From: Oleiharenicola sp.
GTDB lineage: Bacteria; Verrucomicrobiota; Verrucomicrobiia; Opitutales; Opitutaceae
Assembly: GCA_025363455.1 (NCBI GenBank)
Contig: JANYDW010000010.1
Location: forward strand, 1-64,000
DNA: 64,000 bases
Reading direction: 5' to 3'
The notes below the pieces were generated by a model, which worked only from the letters and a program-made list of their open reading frames with translations, did not search any database and was not told where the DNA came from. Below are positions 18,364 to 27,549 of this stretch, one piece after another (position 1 is the first letter of the stretch; each line of letters opens with the position of its first letter). The position numbers and the translations under genes are program-made.

Positions 18364-19840
18364 TCAACCGTCCCAAGCCGAGCGCTGCCAACACCGCGCA
18401 GAACCACGGGCTGGGCGCGCCGCCACCACCGCCACCACCGCTGCTGGACGCAGGGGTAGGAGTCGGGGTCGGCGTGGGCGTGGGAGCATTGACGGTCAGC
18501 GTGGCATTGTCGCTCGTGACCGACCCGGCGGGGTTGGTCGCGACAACACTGTAGGTTCCCGCCTGGGCACTGGTGGCGCTGGCGATGCTGAAGGAGGCGC
18601 TCGTAGCGCCGGCAATGGCAGCGCCATTGAAGAGCCATTGGAAGGTCGCGGCCGGCGTGCTGGTGGCCACGACGGAGAATGAGGCGCTGTTGCCGGATGT
18701 GACGGTCGCGCTCGCCGGCTGGGTCGTGATGAGCGGGACGCTGGCTCCGGTGGAAGTAAAATTGAGGTTGAGCGTAATGGCACTGGTGTCGGCTCCGTTG
18801 TGATCGGTCGGGTCCGAGTCACCGTTGTTGAACCCATCCACCGCAATCCGGTAGACCGTGCCGGCGGCCGCGGTGAAAGTGACGGTACTGGCCTGGACCA
18901 CGCCGGGGTTGATGTCGTCATTGCTGGCTACTCGCGCGAGGAGCGCGAGGTTGGCGCCCGTGTAAACGCCGAGCGTGGAGTCGCAATAGCTGCCGCGGGT
19001 GTCGACGGTGACATTGCCGTCAGAGGGGGCGCTCCAGCGCCACCAAACGGAGCGGCCGCCGCTGTTGTCCGCGTGCCGCGGCTCGTTGATTTCCTTGGAA
19101 GCATTGGTGTTGAAACCTCTCGCCGTGGTGGTGCCGGTGGTGTTGAGGGTGACGACAATGGCATTAGCGAAAGCGTCGTTGGCCGGCACGCCGGGCGGAC
19201 CATAGAGAGATTGCACGCCGGCGGTGTCGTCAGCGGTCACCGTGTCCACGTTGCTCACCGTGCTGTTCATGATGGCGTTGACGGACTGGCGGGGATTAGC
19301 CTCGTTGGGATGGTCGAGGCCGAGGACATGGCCCATTTCATGGATGGCGACCCGTTGAATGTCGACCGCCCCACCATGCCCTGAACTGGGTCCGCGATAG
19401 GAATCCCAGGTGATGGCGGCATTGAAGAGAATGTCGGCCTCGGTCCGTTCATTTCCGATACTGGAACCGGTGGTGACCGCCAGGACACCCGGGTCGAATG
19501 CCCGGCCGAAGACGGTGCTCGAAAAGCCAGCTTCGCTCACGTTGTTGTCGTTGGTGGGTGTTCCCGTGGCGATGCTGGTCTGGATCTGGACCGAACCAAT
19601 GACGTTACTCCACGTCTGGGCTGCCGCGACGCCGCTGGCGTTGAAGGAGGTACCGTCGCTGGCGCTGCCGCCGAGCATGATCTTCAGAGGGATGGTGCCG
19701 GGCACAGTTGCGCCGGCCGGCCACTTGATGGGGATGCCGGTGCTGGAATTCAGCACAAAGGTGAATGCAGAGGCCGAGGCCGCGATCCCCAAGGCCAGTA
19801 ACGCGACGCCGGCCCGGCGAAGCAGGTTAATTGAGGTCAT
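18326..19840 (-). CDS. Matrixin-type metalloprotease B with Ig domain and GlyGly-CTERM-like tail
   Basis: Paralogue of metalloprotease A with the same layout in 504 aa: signal peptide about 1-25, zinc motif HEMGHVLGLDH (about 165-175), PPC-like beta domain, Ig-like domain with QWLFNGAAIAGATS, TP-rich linker, seven-Gly run with APS, membrane segment and basic tail. The tail ends TGRAHRPGAPGM, which comes from the REPIN arm at 18337-18362 rather than from the family pattern. The catalytic domains of A and B have diverged more than the rest. It overlaps the end of protein B by 14 bp. Predicted substrate of the downstream rhombosortase. Confidence 0.85.
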   Translation of the reverse strand: MTSINLLRRAGVALLALGIAASASAFTFVLNSSTGIPIKWPAGATVPGTIPLKIMLGGSASDGTSFNASGVAAAQTWSNVIGSVQIQTSIATGTPTNDNNVSEAGFSSTVFGRAFDPGVLAVTTGSSIGNERTEADILFNAAITWDSYRGPSSGHGGAVDIQRVAIHEMGHVLGLDHPNEANPRQSVNAIMNSTVSNVDTVTADDTAGVQSLYGPPGVPANDAFANAIVVTLNTTGTTTARGFNTNASKEINEPRHADNSGGRSVWWRWSAPSDGNVTVDTRGSYCDSTLGVYTGANLALLARVASNDDINPGVVQASTVTFTAAAGTVYRIAVDGFNNGDSDPTDHNGADTSAITLNLNFTSTGASVPLITTQPASATVTSGNSASFSVVATSTPAATFQWLFNGAAIAGATSASFSIASATSAQAGTYSVVATNPAGSVTSDNATLTVNAPTPTPTPTPTPASSSGGGGGGGAPSPWFCAVLAALGLGRLTGRAHRPGAPGM

Positions 19841-20450
19841 CGCGATTGAGGAACTTGGGGGATTTGCGGATGCGGGCGGCGAATTCGTCGGGGCTCAAAG
19901 GCTGGGACTTGGGGTCGCGGGCCACCGGGCTGGCGGGGTTCGCCGCGGGCTGGCCGATTTCCTTTTCGCTGAAGAGCGGTTGGCCATTGCTATGTGTCAT
20001 CTGGTCCTGGCCCGTCAGTTTGTCATGACGCAGAGGGTAGTGGCCGTGGCTCATGCCAACCAAGGGGATGATCTGACGACCGTTGCCCTTCACAAAGACG
20101 ATGCTCTCCTGCCCGACAGTGAACCGGGGGGCTCCGTCGATGGTGAGTTCCTTGTCCCCAATCCGTCCCCCGACCAGGTCAAGGACGAGTGGCGAGGGCG
20201 GCGTGCCCTTGATGACCTGCTTCACTTCAAGTTCGACGAGAGTGGCGATATAGCGGTGGCCGGGCTGGTCGGGATTGTCGCGCCATTCGGGGGTGACCGA
20301 TTTGACGACCGCCCGCACAATATAGTCAGATTTGCCGACCATTTGGTCGAAATCAGGGGCGATGACCGTGGTGCCGAAGGCGGCGGGAACCAAGGCGAGC
20401 AACATGAGCAGTAGCGCCGCCGGCCAGATGGATGAACGACCGCATTTCAT
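19827..20450 (-). CDS. Secreted protein B paired with the metalloprotease
   Basis: A 207-aa paralogue of protein A (16875) with a different signal peptide (KCGRSSIWPAALLLMLLALVPAAFG) but a nearly identical mature part. I count about 15 differences over about 175 residues. It shows the same FTVGQES, GGRIGDKEL and SHGHYPLRHDK segments and the same C-terminal end RKSPKFLNRDDLN. It overlaps the start of metalloprotease B by 14 bp exactly as in pair A. Function is unknown; a role coupled to the protease is an inference from the gene order. Confidence 0.75.
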   Translation of the reverse strand: MKCGRSSIWPAALLLMLLALVPAAFGTTVIAPDFDQMVGKSDYIVRAVVKSVTPEWRDNPDQPGHRYIATLVELEVKQVIKGTPPSPLVLDLVGGRIGDKELTIDGAPRFTVGQESIVFVKGNGRQIIPLVGMSHGHYPLRHDKLTGQDQMTHSNGQPLFSEKEIGQPAANPASPVARDPKSQPLSPDEFAARIRKSPKFLNRDDLN

Positions 20451-20542
20451 AGGGAATTAGTGTACTGGCTCGGGGTTTTGTTTCAATAAATTCAATCCTT
20501 GCGGGCATGCAAATCCGATTCGGCAGGACAGAGCGGTTACGA

Positions 20543-20613
20543 GGTAACCCCGGCCTCCGGACGGGTTCGCTTGACGGGAGAACAGGAAGCGCGTTCGGAG
20601 GCCGCTCTCCCCT
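20543..20613. repeat. REPIN-type paired hairpin, GCCTCYGGA-loop family, diverged copy
   Basis: The left arm is GGTAACCCC-GGCCTCCGGA-CGGGTTC. The right arm is GCGTTCGGAGGCCGCTC and is the most altered copy seen. It lies between the guaB end and protein B. Confidence 0.6.
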
Positions 20614-20616
20614 CAC

Positions 20617-22203
20617 TCACGCACCGCCGCTGCGGGTAGCCACCTCGATCACGTCGTGCGGGGCGGCTTCTTTCTGTCCGGCCGGGGTGACGCGGACGTA
20701 CCGGGCTTTCTTGCGCAACTGGCCGAGGTCCTTGGCCCCCAGGTAGCCCATGCCGCTCTGGACTCCGCCGATGAGGGCATTGAGCACATCATCCACCGAG
20801 CCCGAGACCTCCTTGAGCGCCTCGATCCCCTCGGCGGCGACCTTGCGGACGGTGTCATTCTTGTCGTGGCCGTAGCGGGCCGCGGAGCCGGCTTTCATCG
20901 CGGCGTGGGAACCCATACCGCGGTACTGTTTGTAGAGTTTACCGGAAATTTCCATGATCTCCCCCGGGGCCTCGCGGCAGCCGGCGAGCAAGCCGCCGAG
21001 GATGACGGCGTCGGCCAGGGTGAGGGCTTTGACGATGTCGCCTGATTTTGTGATGCCGCCGTCGGCGATGAGGCGAACGCCTTTCTTCGCGGCCCCGCGG
21101 CCGGCGACATGGAGGGCGGTGAGCTGGGGGATGCCGACACCGGCGACGATGCGGGTGGTGCAGATGGAACCGGGACCCTGGCCGATCTTGATGGCGTTGG
21201 CCCCCGCGTCGGCAAGGAACTCGACCCCTTCGCCACTGGTGACGTTGCCGGCGATGATGGTCAGGTCCTTGAACTTACTCCGGATGAGTTTGACCATGTC
21301 GCCGACGCCGGTGGTATGGCCGTGGGCGGTGGAGACGGCGACGGCGTCAACCGACTCGCGCACCAGTTCGCCGACCTGGTCAAGGATCTTGGTGCGGTCG
21401 AGTTCCCCATTGGGCTTGCGGACGGGCGAGATGGCGGCGCCGACGACGAGACGAAAATGCGAATCACGGGCGGGCTTGCGGCGGGACTTGGCCTCGCCGG
21501 TGATGCGTTCGACGTCGGAGCTGGTGATGAGGCCGCGGAGGCGGTCCGTGGCATCGACGACGAGCATCTTGTGGATGCCGATGTTTTCGGTGAAGAAGCG
21601 ATCGGCTTCCATGATCGGGTCGCCGGCGATGCGTTTCTCCTCCACGGTAAGGAGCTGTTTGCGCGGCGTCATCACTTCTGAAACCTTGCGCGCCCGGTAG
21701 CGCTCCTTGACGAGGTTGCCGGAGAGCAGGCCGGCGAGCTTGCCGTTCTCATCGACGACAGGGAAGGTGCGGAAATCGAAACGCTTCTGGTCGATCATCA
21801 GGAGGACGTCGCCGATCGAGGCCCCGGGGGAGACGGTCATCGGGTCCTGAATCAGCCCGTGGACGTGGTGCTTCACGCGGGCGACCTCCTTGATTTGGTC
21901 CTTGCCCGGGAGGTTGTAGTGGATGAGACCGAGGCCACCGTTGAGGGCCATGGCGATGGCCATGCGCGACTCGGTGACGGTGTCCATGTCGGACGAGATG
22001 ATCGGGATCTGGAGGCTCAGGCTGTCGGACAACGTGGTGGCCAGGTCGGTGTCCTTGGGCAGGATCTCCGAGTGGAGCGTGGCGAGCGAAACGTCGTCGT
22101 AAGTGAGAGCGTTCGGCAGGTTGGTGGCGAAGAAGCGTTCGGCCGGCAGGTAAAAGTCCGAATCGCTTGTGGGTTTGGCAACAGGCTTGGGCATCGTTGC
22201 CAT
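20617..22203 (-). CDS. guaB: IMP dehydrogenase
   Basis: GuaB oxidises IMP to XMP with NAD+, the committed step to GMP. The 528-aa product has the (beta/alpha)8 domain, interrupted by two CBS domains (about 110-245, [20 protein letters not shown] and [20 protein letters not shown]). The active-site loop GPGSICTTR contains the catalytic Cys (about residue 346), and [13 protein letters not shown] forms the IMP phosphate site. The N-terminal 20 residues are an extra extension. It is transcribed alone on the minus strand, divergent from menC; a 9-bp-word inverted repeat lies between them. Confidence 0.96.
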   Translation of the reverse strand: MATMPKPVAKPTSDSDFYLPAERFFATNLPNALTYDDVSLATLHSEILPKDTDLATTLSDSLSLQIPIISSDMDTVTESRMAIAMALNGGLGLIHYNLPGKDQIKEVARVKHHVHGLIQDPMTVSPGASIGDVLLMIDQKRFDFRTFPVVDENGKLAGLLSGNLVKERYRARKVSEVMTPRKQLLTVEEKRIAGDPIMEADRFFTENIGIHKMLVVDATDRLRGLITSSDVERITGEAKSRRKPARDSHFRLVVGAAISPVRKPNGELDRTKILDQVGELVRESVDAVAVSTAHGHTTGVGDMVKLIRSKFKDLTIIAGNVTSGEGVEFLADAGANAIKIGQGPGSICTTRIVAGVGIPQLTALHVAGRGAAKKGVRLIADGGITKSGDIVKALTLADAVILGGLLAGCREAPGEIMEISGKLYKQYRGMGSHAAMKAGSAARYGHDKNDTVRKVAAEGIEALKEVSGSVDDVLNALIGGVQSGMGYLGAKDLGQLRKKARYVRVTPAGQKEAAPHDVIEVATRSGGA

Positions 22204-22261
22204 GAACGAAATACTCCTGCCGCGATGAACCTCAACGAAAAACTAGGAAAGGCCCTTTATA

Positions 22262-22341
22262 ACCACGGAAGACACGGAACACACGGAAGGGTACATTGAT
22301 GGCAGGTTGCCTTCTTCCGTGGTTTCCGTGTATTTCGTGGT
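22262..22341. repeat. Inverted pair of 9-bp degenerate word arrays (ACCACGGAA type)
   Basis: The left arm has three nonamers, ACCACGGAA, GACACGGAA and CACACGGAA (22262-22288). The right arm has TTCCGTGGT, TTCCGTGTA and TTTCGTGGT (22315-22341). It lies in the guaB-menC divergent gap, ending 7 bp before the menC start codon. Confidence 0.75.
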
Positions 22342-22348
22342 TTCATTC

Positions 22349-23398
22349 ATGGAATACGGTTTTTCCCTTCGATCCTACCGTCTGCCCCTGCGCACGCCGT
22401 TGCGGACGGCCCACGGGATGTGGACAGAACGCGAAGGACTGATCATCCGGCTGGAGGACGAGTCCGGCCGGGCCGGTTACGGAGAAATCGCCCCCATTCC
22501 GGTATTTGGGACTGAAACTCTGGCCGAGGCTCGGGAAATTTGCGGAAAATTCGGCGACAAGGTTGACGATGAGGTGTTTGACGCGGTCGCGGAACGGTTC
22601 GGGTGCATGCGGTTCGCCCTGGCCGCGGCCCGGGCCACTGTAGCGCGGGATCGCCTGATCCTGCCGGATGGTGCACGAGGCGGGATCAGCGATCCCGCCC
22701 TACAGTCTGCCGCAAGCGTCCCGCTCACAGCCCTTTTACCGGCGGGCAAGGCGGCGCTTGAAACCTTGCCGAGCCGGCTCGAGTCCGGGTGGCTGAGCTT
22801 CAAGTGGAAGGTGGGCGTCGGCGACCTCGATGCTGAACTTGGATTGCTTGACGAGGTGTCGGCGTTGCTGCCGACCTATGCGAAGCTGAGGCTTGACGCC
22901 AACGGGGCGTGGACCCGGCGGCAGGCGGAGAAATGGCTCGCGCGCTGTGGTGAACGGCCGGTGGAGTTCGTCGAGCAACCGGTCGGGCCCGACGACGTGG
23001 ACAGCCTGATGGGCCTCGCGCAGGATTATCCCGTGAAGCTGGCCTTGGATGAATCGGTCGTGCGGCTCGCGGAGGCGAGAGAATGGCAGGCGCGGGGTTG
23101 GCCGGGCGTCCTCGTGCTCAAGCCCGCGCTGGCCGGGCCGTTGGACGAGATTGCGACGTGGGCCGCAAAGACCGGGGCCGATGTCGTGCTCTCCAGCGCG
23201 ATCGAAACCGCGCTGGGGCGTGCGGCCATTTTGCAATTTGCCCTGGCGCACTCCGCGCTCGTCCGACGGTCACCCGGCTTCGGCGTGGGCGAGGTCTTCG
23301 GTGACCGCCGCTGGGACGGACCGATCATGGGGCCGGTGCTGGACGAAGGTTGGGTCGCAGCCATCAACCCGGAGGAATTATGGAACGCGCTGGCCTAG
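22349..23398 (+). CDS. menC: o-Succinylbenzoate synthase
   Basis: MenC dehydrates SHCHC to o-succinylbenzoate in menaquinone synthesis (enolase superfamily). The 349-aa product has the KxK motif in SFKWKVG (about 151), LDANGAW (about 180), VEQPVG (about 210) and ALDESVV (about 234), the Mg-binding and base residues. Residues about 97-119 (RDRLILPDGARGGISDPALQ) are encoded by a complete REPIN at 22638-22705, a segment the family does not need. The start at 22349 is chosen because the upstream in-frame codons are repeat. Its end overlaps menE by 19 bp. Confidence 0.88.
   Translation: MEYGFSLRSYRLPLRTPLRTAHGMWTEREGLIIRLEDESGRAGYGEIAPIPVFGTETLAEAREICGKFGDKVDDEVFDAVAERFGCMRFALAAARATVARDRLILPDGARGGISDPALQSAASVPLTALLPAGKAALETLPSRLESGWLSFKWKVGVGDLDAELGLLDEVSALLPTYAKLRLDANGAWTRRQAEKWLARCGERPVEFVEQPVGPDDVDSLMGLAQDYPVKLALDESVVRLAEAREWQARGWPGVLVLKPALAGPLDEIATWAAKTGADVVLSSAIETALGRAAILQFALAHSALVRRSPGFGVGEVFGDRRWDGPIMGPVLDEGWVAAINPEELWNALA
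22638..22705. repeat. REPIN inside menC, GTAGNG-GGGATCGC family
   Basis: The left arm is CTGTAGCGCGGGATCGCC and continues TGATCCTGCC. The right arm, read in reverse, is CTGTAGGGCGGGATCGCT then GATCCCGCC. Both begin CTGTAG and share the hairpin plan. It lies in frame within the coding region of menC. Confidence 0.75.
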
Positions 23399-24618
23399 CC
23401 CGGCTCCTCGGCGGCGCCATGGCCCAAGGTACGCCACGGATCCAGGTGGCCGAATCCGATCCGCGGAAATTCATGGCGGCCTTTGCCCGCGCCGTGGCCG
23501 GCCGATCCGAGGTGTTCCTGAGCGATCCCGGGTGGGGGGCGTACGAGCGCAAACAGGTTGACGCCTTGCTGGCGGCACCGGCCTTTGCTGCCGAGGCTGA
23601 GCAGGGCTGGCTGATGATTCCCACCGGCGGCACCGGCGGCCAGGTGCGCTTTGCCCGCCATGATGCCGCCACGATCACCTCGGCTGTGCGCGGCTTCACG
23701 CGGCATTTCGAGCTGCCGCAGGTTAACGCGGTGGGGGTTTTGCCCCTGCATCATGTCAGCGGGTTGATGGCTTGGATGCGATGCGTGTTGACCGGCGGCG
23801 AATACCTCCCGCTCGACTGGAAGTCAGTCGAAGGCGGGGCCTGGCCCGAGCTGCCGGCCAAGGCTCACGGCTGGACCCTCTCGCTCGTGCCCACCCAGTT
23901 GGAGCGCCTGCTGCGGCAGGAGCGCGCCGTGGCCTGGCTGGGGAAATTTCGGATCATCTTCCTCGGCGGCGCGCCGGCCTGGCCTGCGTTGCTGGACCGG
24001 GCCGCGGCCCTGGGCCTGCTGCTTTCGCCCGGTTACGGCCTGACTGAGACCGCCGCGATGGTGACGGCGTTGCGGCCGGAGGAATTTCTCGCCGGGGCCC
24101 GCAGCTGCGGGACGGTGCTGCCGCATGTGCGGGTCAGCATTGACGACGAGGGATCGATCCTGGTCGCGAGCGACTCCTGCTTCCGGGGCTACTACCCGGC
24201 ATGGCGGGAGTCCGGGACCTTCGCCACGCAGGACGGCGGCTGGCTCGACCCCCGCGGGCACCTGCATGTGACCGGGCGGCGCGATGCCGTCATTATCACT
24301 GGCGGGGAGAAGGTGAGTCCGGCTGAGGTCGAGGCGGTGTTACGCGGCACGGGCGAGCTGTCCGACGTGGTGGTGCTGGGCCTGCCCGATACGGAGTGGG
24401 GCGAGAGCGTGGTGGCGGCCTATCCCGCCGAACCGCCCCCCAATCTCGTTCTCGTGGAATCGGCGCTGGCCCGTCTGCTCTCGCCTGCGAAGCGGCCGAA
24501 GCAATTGGTCGCGCTGGCCGCGTGGCCGGTCAATGCCCAGGGCAAGGTGAACCGGGCGGAGGTGGCCAGACTGGTCCGCGAGAAAATCGCTGAGAACACA
24601 AAGCAGCAAAGCAGCTAA
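23380..24618 (+). CDS. menE: o-Succinylbenzoate-CoA ligase-like AMP-binding enzyme
   Basis: MenE activates o-succinylbenzoate with ATP and CoA, two steps after SHCHC. The 412-aa product has the ANL-superfamily motifs: PTGGTGGQVRF (about 80, the Ser/Thr/Gly loop), GYGLTETAAM (about 213-222) and the C-terminal GRRDAVIITGGEKVSP (about 297-312) and GKVNR with the catalytic Lys (about 388). The N-terminal domain is shorter than usual. ATG 23380 is preceded by GGAGG (23371-23375). Gene order menC-menE with overlap supports the call. The last residues ENTKQQSS lie in a repeat arm. Confidence 0.85.
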   Translation: MERAGLARLLGGAMAQGTPRIQVAESDPRKFMAAFARAVAGRSEVFLSDPGWGAYERKQVDALLAAPAFAAEAEQGWLMIPTGGTGGQVRFARHDAATITSAVRGFTRHFELPQVNAVGVLPLHHVSGLMAWMRCVLTGGEYLPLDWKSVEGGAWPELPAKAHGWTLSLVPTQLERLLRQERAVAWLGKFRIIFLGGAPAWPALLDRAAALGLLLSPGYGLTETAAMVTALRPEEFLAGARSCGTVLPHVRVSIDDEGSILVASDSCFRGYYPAWRESGTFATQDGGWLDPRGHLHVTGRRDAVIITGGEKVSPAEVEAVLRGTGELSDVVVLGLPDTEWGESVVAAYPAEPPPNLVLVESALARLLSPAKRPKQLVALAAWPVNAQGKVNRAEVARLVREKIAENTKQQSS

Positions 24619-24645
24619 GAGGCTTTGCTTCTTCGCCGCTTGGTG
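24597..24645. repeat. Inverted pair of ~7-bp degenerate word arrays at the menE end
   Basis: The left arm reads CACAAAG CAGCAAA GCAGCTA AGAGG. The right arm, read in reverse, is CACCAAG CGGCGAA GAAGCAA AGCC. The left arm encodes the last seven codons of menE including its stop. Confidence 0.7.
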
Positions 24646-24660
24646 TTTTGTTTTTGGGCT

Positions 24661-26436
24661 GTGAACAAAACCGAGATCGCCGCCGTGTTGACCGACATCG
24701 GCACGCTGCTGGAACTGAAGGGCGAGAACCCGTTCAAGATCCGGGCCTATCAGGTCGGGGCGCGCCTACTGGAGGGACTCGGCGAGGACGAGATCGCCCA
24801 GCGCGTCGAGGCGGGCACGCTGGAGGAGGTCAAGGGCATCGGCGAGGCCCTGGCCCAGAAGATCTCCGAGTTGCACCGCACCGGCCGGCTGGAATTTCAT
24901 GAGCAACTGCGGGGATCGGTCCCCGGGGGCTTGGTGGAAATGCTTTCGATCCCCGGGCTCGGCGCGAAGAAGGTGCGGGCACTGCAGGAGAAGCTCGGGG
25001 TGGACTCGATCGCCAAGTTGCGCGCCGCTTGCGCGGAGAACCGCGTGGCGGCCCTCGACGGGTTCGGCGAGAAATCGCAGGAGAAGATTCTTTCCGGCAT
25101 CCACAACCGCGAGGCCTACGGCAAACGGCACCTCTGGGTCAGCGCCAACGAGGCTGGGGCACCGATCCTCGCCGGGCTGCGCCAACTCCCCGGCGTGCAG
25201 CAGGTGGAATCCTGCGGTAGCCTGCGCCGGCGGATGGAGACAGTGGGCGACCTGGATTTTCTGGTGGCGACAACCGAGCCAGGGCCGATCGTGGACTGGT
25301 TCGTGGCCATGGAGGGCGTGCAGGAAGTCACGGCGCGCGGTGAGTCCAAGGCCAGCGTGCGGCTCAAATCGGGTTTGCAAGCCGACCTGCGGCTCGTGCC
25401 CCCCGAGCAGTTCGTTTTCACGCTGCACCACCTGACCGGCTCCAAGGACCACAACGTCCAGATGCGCCAGCGAGCCTTGGCGCGCGGGCTCAGTATGAGC
25501 GAGTGGGGACTGTTCCCGGCGGAGGAGAAGCATGGACCGACCGCCGAGGTGAAGAAACTGGGGACGGTTGGCCCCAAAAGCCTGGTGGCAAAGACCGAGA
25601 CCGACCTGTTCAAGGCACTCGGCTTGCCCTTCATCCCGCCCGAGCTACGCGAAGGGCAGGGCGAGATCGAAGCCGCCGAGGCTGGGAAGTTGCCACACCT
25701 CGTCGAGGTGGAGGACATCCGCGGGGTGTTTCACAACCACACTACGGCCTCCGACGGACACAACACCTTGGAGGAAATGACCGCGGCCGCCGAGGCGCTC
25801 GGCCTCGATTACCTTGGTATTGCCGACCACTCGAAATCAAGTTTCCAAGCCCGGGGTCTCGACGAGGCGCGGCTGGAGGAGCAAGTAGCCACGATCAAAA
25901 AGCTGAACGAGTCCGGGAAATTCAAGACCCACGTCTTCAGCGGCACCGAGTGCGACATCCTGCCTGACGGTAAACTGGATTTTTCCAAGGTCACACTCGC
26001 GCAGCTGGACTACGTGGTCGTGTCGGTGCACTCGTCGTTCCGGCAGGAGCGCGATGTGATGACCAAACGCATCATCCGGGCGATCGAGCAGCCGCACGTC
26101 ACGATGCTCGGCCACCTGACCGGCCGGCTGCTGCTCGAGCGGGAGGCCTATGACGTCGATGTGGACAAGGTCATCGATGCCGCCATCGCCCACAGTGTCA
26201 TCATCGAGCTCAACGCCAGCCCCATGCGGCTGGACATGGACTGGCGTCACTGGCGAAAGGCGGCGGACAAGGGCCTGCTCACCAGCATCAATCCCGATGC
26301 GCATCGGGTTGCACAACTGGAATTTTTCCGTCTGGGGGTGGGGGCGGCGCGCAAGGGCTGGTTGACGAAGGAGCAGGTTTTCAACACGCGCCCCCTCGCG
26401 GCGGTGAAAAAGTGGCTGGGTGGAAGGGGAAAATGA
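24661..26436 (+). CDS. polX: DNA polymerase X family protein (PolX) with PHP domain
   Basis: PolX fills gaps in DNA base-excision repair and its PHP domain is a metal-dependent nuclease. The 591-aa product starts with an HhH-rich 8-kDa-like region (NKTEIAAVLTDIGTLLELKGENPFKIRAY), then a nucleotidyltransferase domain with GSLRRRMETVGDLDFLV (about 190-206), the palm carboxylates DLD (about 202-204), and a C-terminal PHP domain (about 350-585, FHNHTTASDG, IADHSKSS, SGTECDIL). GTG 24661 is chosen as start because the upstream frame is repeat and N-K-T-E-I matches the usual N terminus. A repeat separates it from menE. Confidence 0.9.
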   Translation: MNKTEIAAVLTDIGTLLELKGENPFKIRAYQVGARLLEGLGEDEIAQRVEAGTLEEVKGIGEALAQKISELHRTGRLEFHEQLRGSVPGGLVEMLSIPGLGAKKVRALQEKLGVDSIAKLRAACAENRVAALDGFGEKSQEKILSGIHNREAYGKRHLWVSANEAGAPILAGLRQLPGVQQVESCGSLRRRMETVGDLDFLVATTEPGPIVDWFVAMEGVQEVTARGESKASVRLKSGLQADLRLVPPEQFVFTLHHLTGSKDHNVQMRQRALARGLSMSEWGLFPAEEKHGPTAEVKKLGTVGPKSLVAKTETDLFKALGLPFIPPELREGQGEIEAAEAGKLPHLVEVEDIRGVFHNHTTASDGHNTLEEMTAAAEALGLDYLGIADHSKSSFQARGLDEARLEEQVATIKKLNESGKFKTHVFSGTECDILPDGKLDFSKVTLAQLDYVVVSVHSSFRQERDVMTKRIIRAIEQPHVTMLGHLTGRLLLEREAYDVDVDKVIDAAIAHSVIIELNASPMRLDMDWRHWRKAADKGLLTSINPDAHRVAQLEFFRLGVGAARKGWLTKEQVFNTRPLAAVKKWLGGRGK

Positions 26437-26521
26437 TTATTATCTGCTAGGGATTGAATTCGGTCCTTAATTGGTCTTGCTGTAAGCCGATGCCCTGTCG
26501 TCACGACCCATTTGTCCGTCC

Positions 26522-27547
26522 ATGAAAAGCGCCCTGATTTTAGGCATAACCGGCCAGGACGGTTCCTATCTCGCCGAGCAACTGCTTGCCGAGGGCTGGG
26601 CCGTGCACGGGCTGGTGCGGCGCGCCAGCATGTTCAACCGGTCGCGCATCGAGCACCTCCGGGCGGCCCCGGCCCCGGGCCGGCTGACCTTGCACTACGG
26701 AGACCTGACCGATGTCACCTCGCTCCGCCGTATCCTGGAAAAGGAAAAACCGCAGGAGATCTATCATCTGGCCGGCCAGAGCCACGTCGGCCTGAGCTTC
26801 GAGATCCCCGAGGTCACCTGCGAGGAAAACGGGACGGCGACGCTCAGCCTGCTCGAGATTCTGCGCGATCTTGGGTACCCGGTGAAACTCTACCACGCCG
26901 CCAGCTCGGAGATCTTCGGCGCGCCTGCCATCGCCCCGCAGAACGAGGCCACGGCCTGCAATCCCGTCAATCCCTACGGTTGCGCCAAGGCTTTTGCCGC
27001 GCAGCTCTGCCGGGTTTATCGTAACGCCTACGGCCTGTTTGCCTGCAATGGAATCGCCTACAACCACGAGTCGCCCCGTCGCGGAGAGAATTTTGTCACC
27101 CGCAAGATCACGCTCGGCGCGGCTCGCATCAAGGCCGGCCAGCAGGCAGAGATCGCCCTGGGAAACCTCGACGCTCGCCGCGATTGGGGCTGGGCTCCGG
27201 AATACGTCGCGGCCATGCGGCTGATGCTGGCGGCGCCGGCGGCGGACGACTACGTCCTGGCCACCGGCCTGGCCTGCTCGGTGCGGGAGTTTGCCGCGGC
27301 CGCCTTTGCCGAACTCGACCTCGAGCTGGCGTTCGAGGGACAGGGCACGGCGGAACTGGCCCGGCGCAAAGACACCGGTGCGGTTGTCCTGCGCGTTGAT
27401 TCGAAGTTTCATCGCCCGGTGGAGTCCACGACTCTTGTCGGCGACTCCTCCCGGGCCAAAGCCAAGCTCGGTTGGGCCGCCCGCACCGTGGGCGGGGATG
27501 TCGCACGCCTGATGGCCCGCGCCGATTACGCGGCGCTCTCTTCCTGA
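26522..27547 (+). CDS. gmd: GDP-mannose 4,6-dehydratase
   Basis: Gmd converts GDP-mannose to GDP-4-keto-6-deoxymannose, the first step to GDP-fucose, rhamnose-type or perosamine sugars. The 341-aa product is an extended SDR enzyme with GITGQDGSYLAEQL (8-21), the cofactor loop RRASMFNRSRIEHL, SSEIFG (about 124-129) and the YGCAK catalytic pair (about 151-155). GDP-mannose specificity is inferred from the close match of the start and the RRASMFNRSRI loop. It is followed with a 2-bp gap by an epimerase on the same strand, suggesting a small cell-surface sugar operon. Confidence 0.9.
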   Translation: MKSALILGITGQDGSYLAEQLLAEGWAVHGLVRRASMFNRSRIEHLRAAPAPGRLTLHYGDLTDVTSLRRILEKEKPQEIYHLAGQSHVGLSFEIPEVTCEENGTATLSLLEILRDLGYPVKLYHAASSEIFGAPAIAPQNEATACNPVNPYGCAKAFAAQLCRVYRNAYGLFACNGIAYNHESPRRGENFVTRKITLGAARIKAGQQAEIALGNLDARRDWGWAPEYVAAMRLMLAAPAADDYVLATGLACSVREFAAAAFAELDLELAFEGQGTAELARRKDTGAVVLRVDSKFHRPVESTTLVGDSSRAKAKLGWAARTVGGDVARLMARADYAALSS

Positions 27548-27549
27548 CC

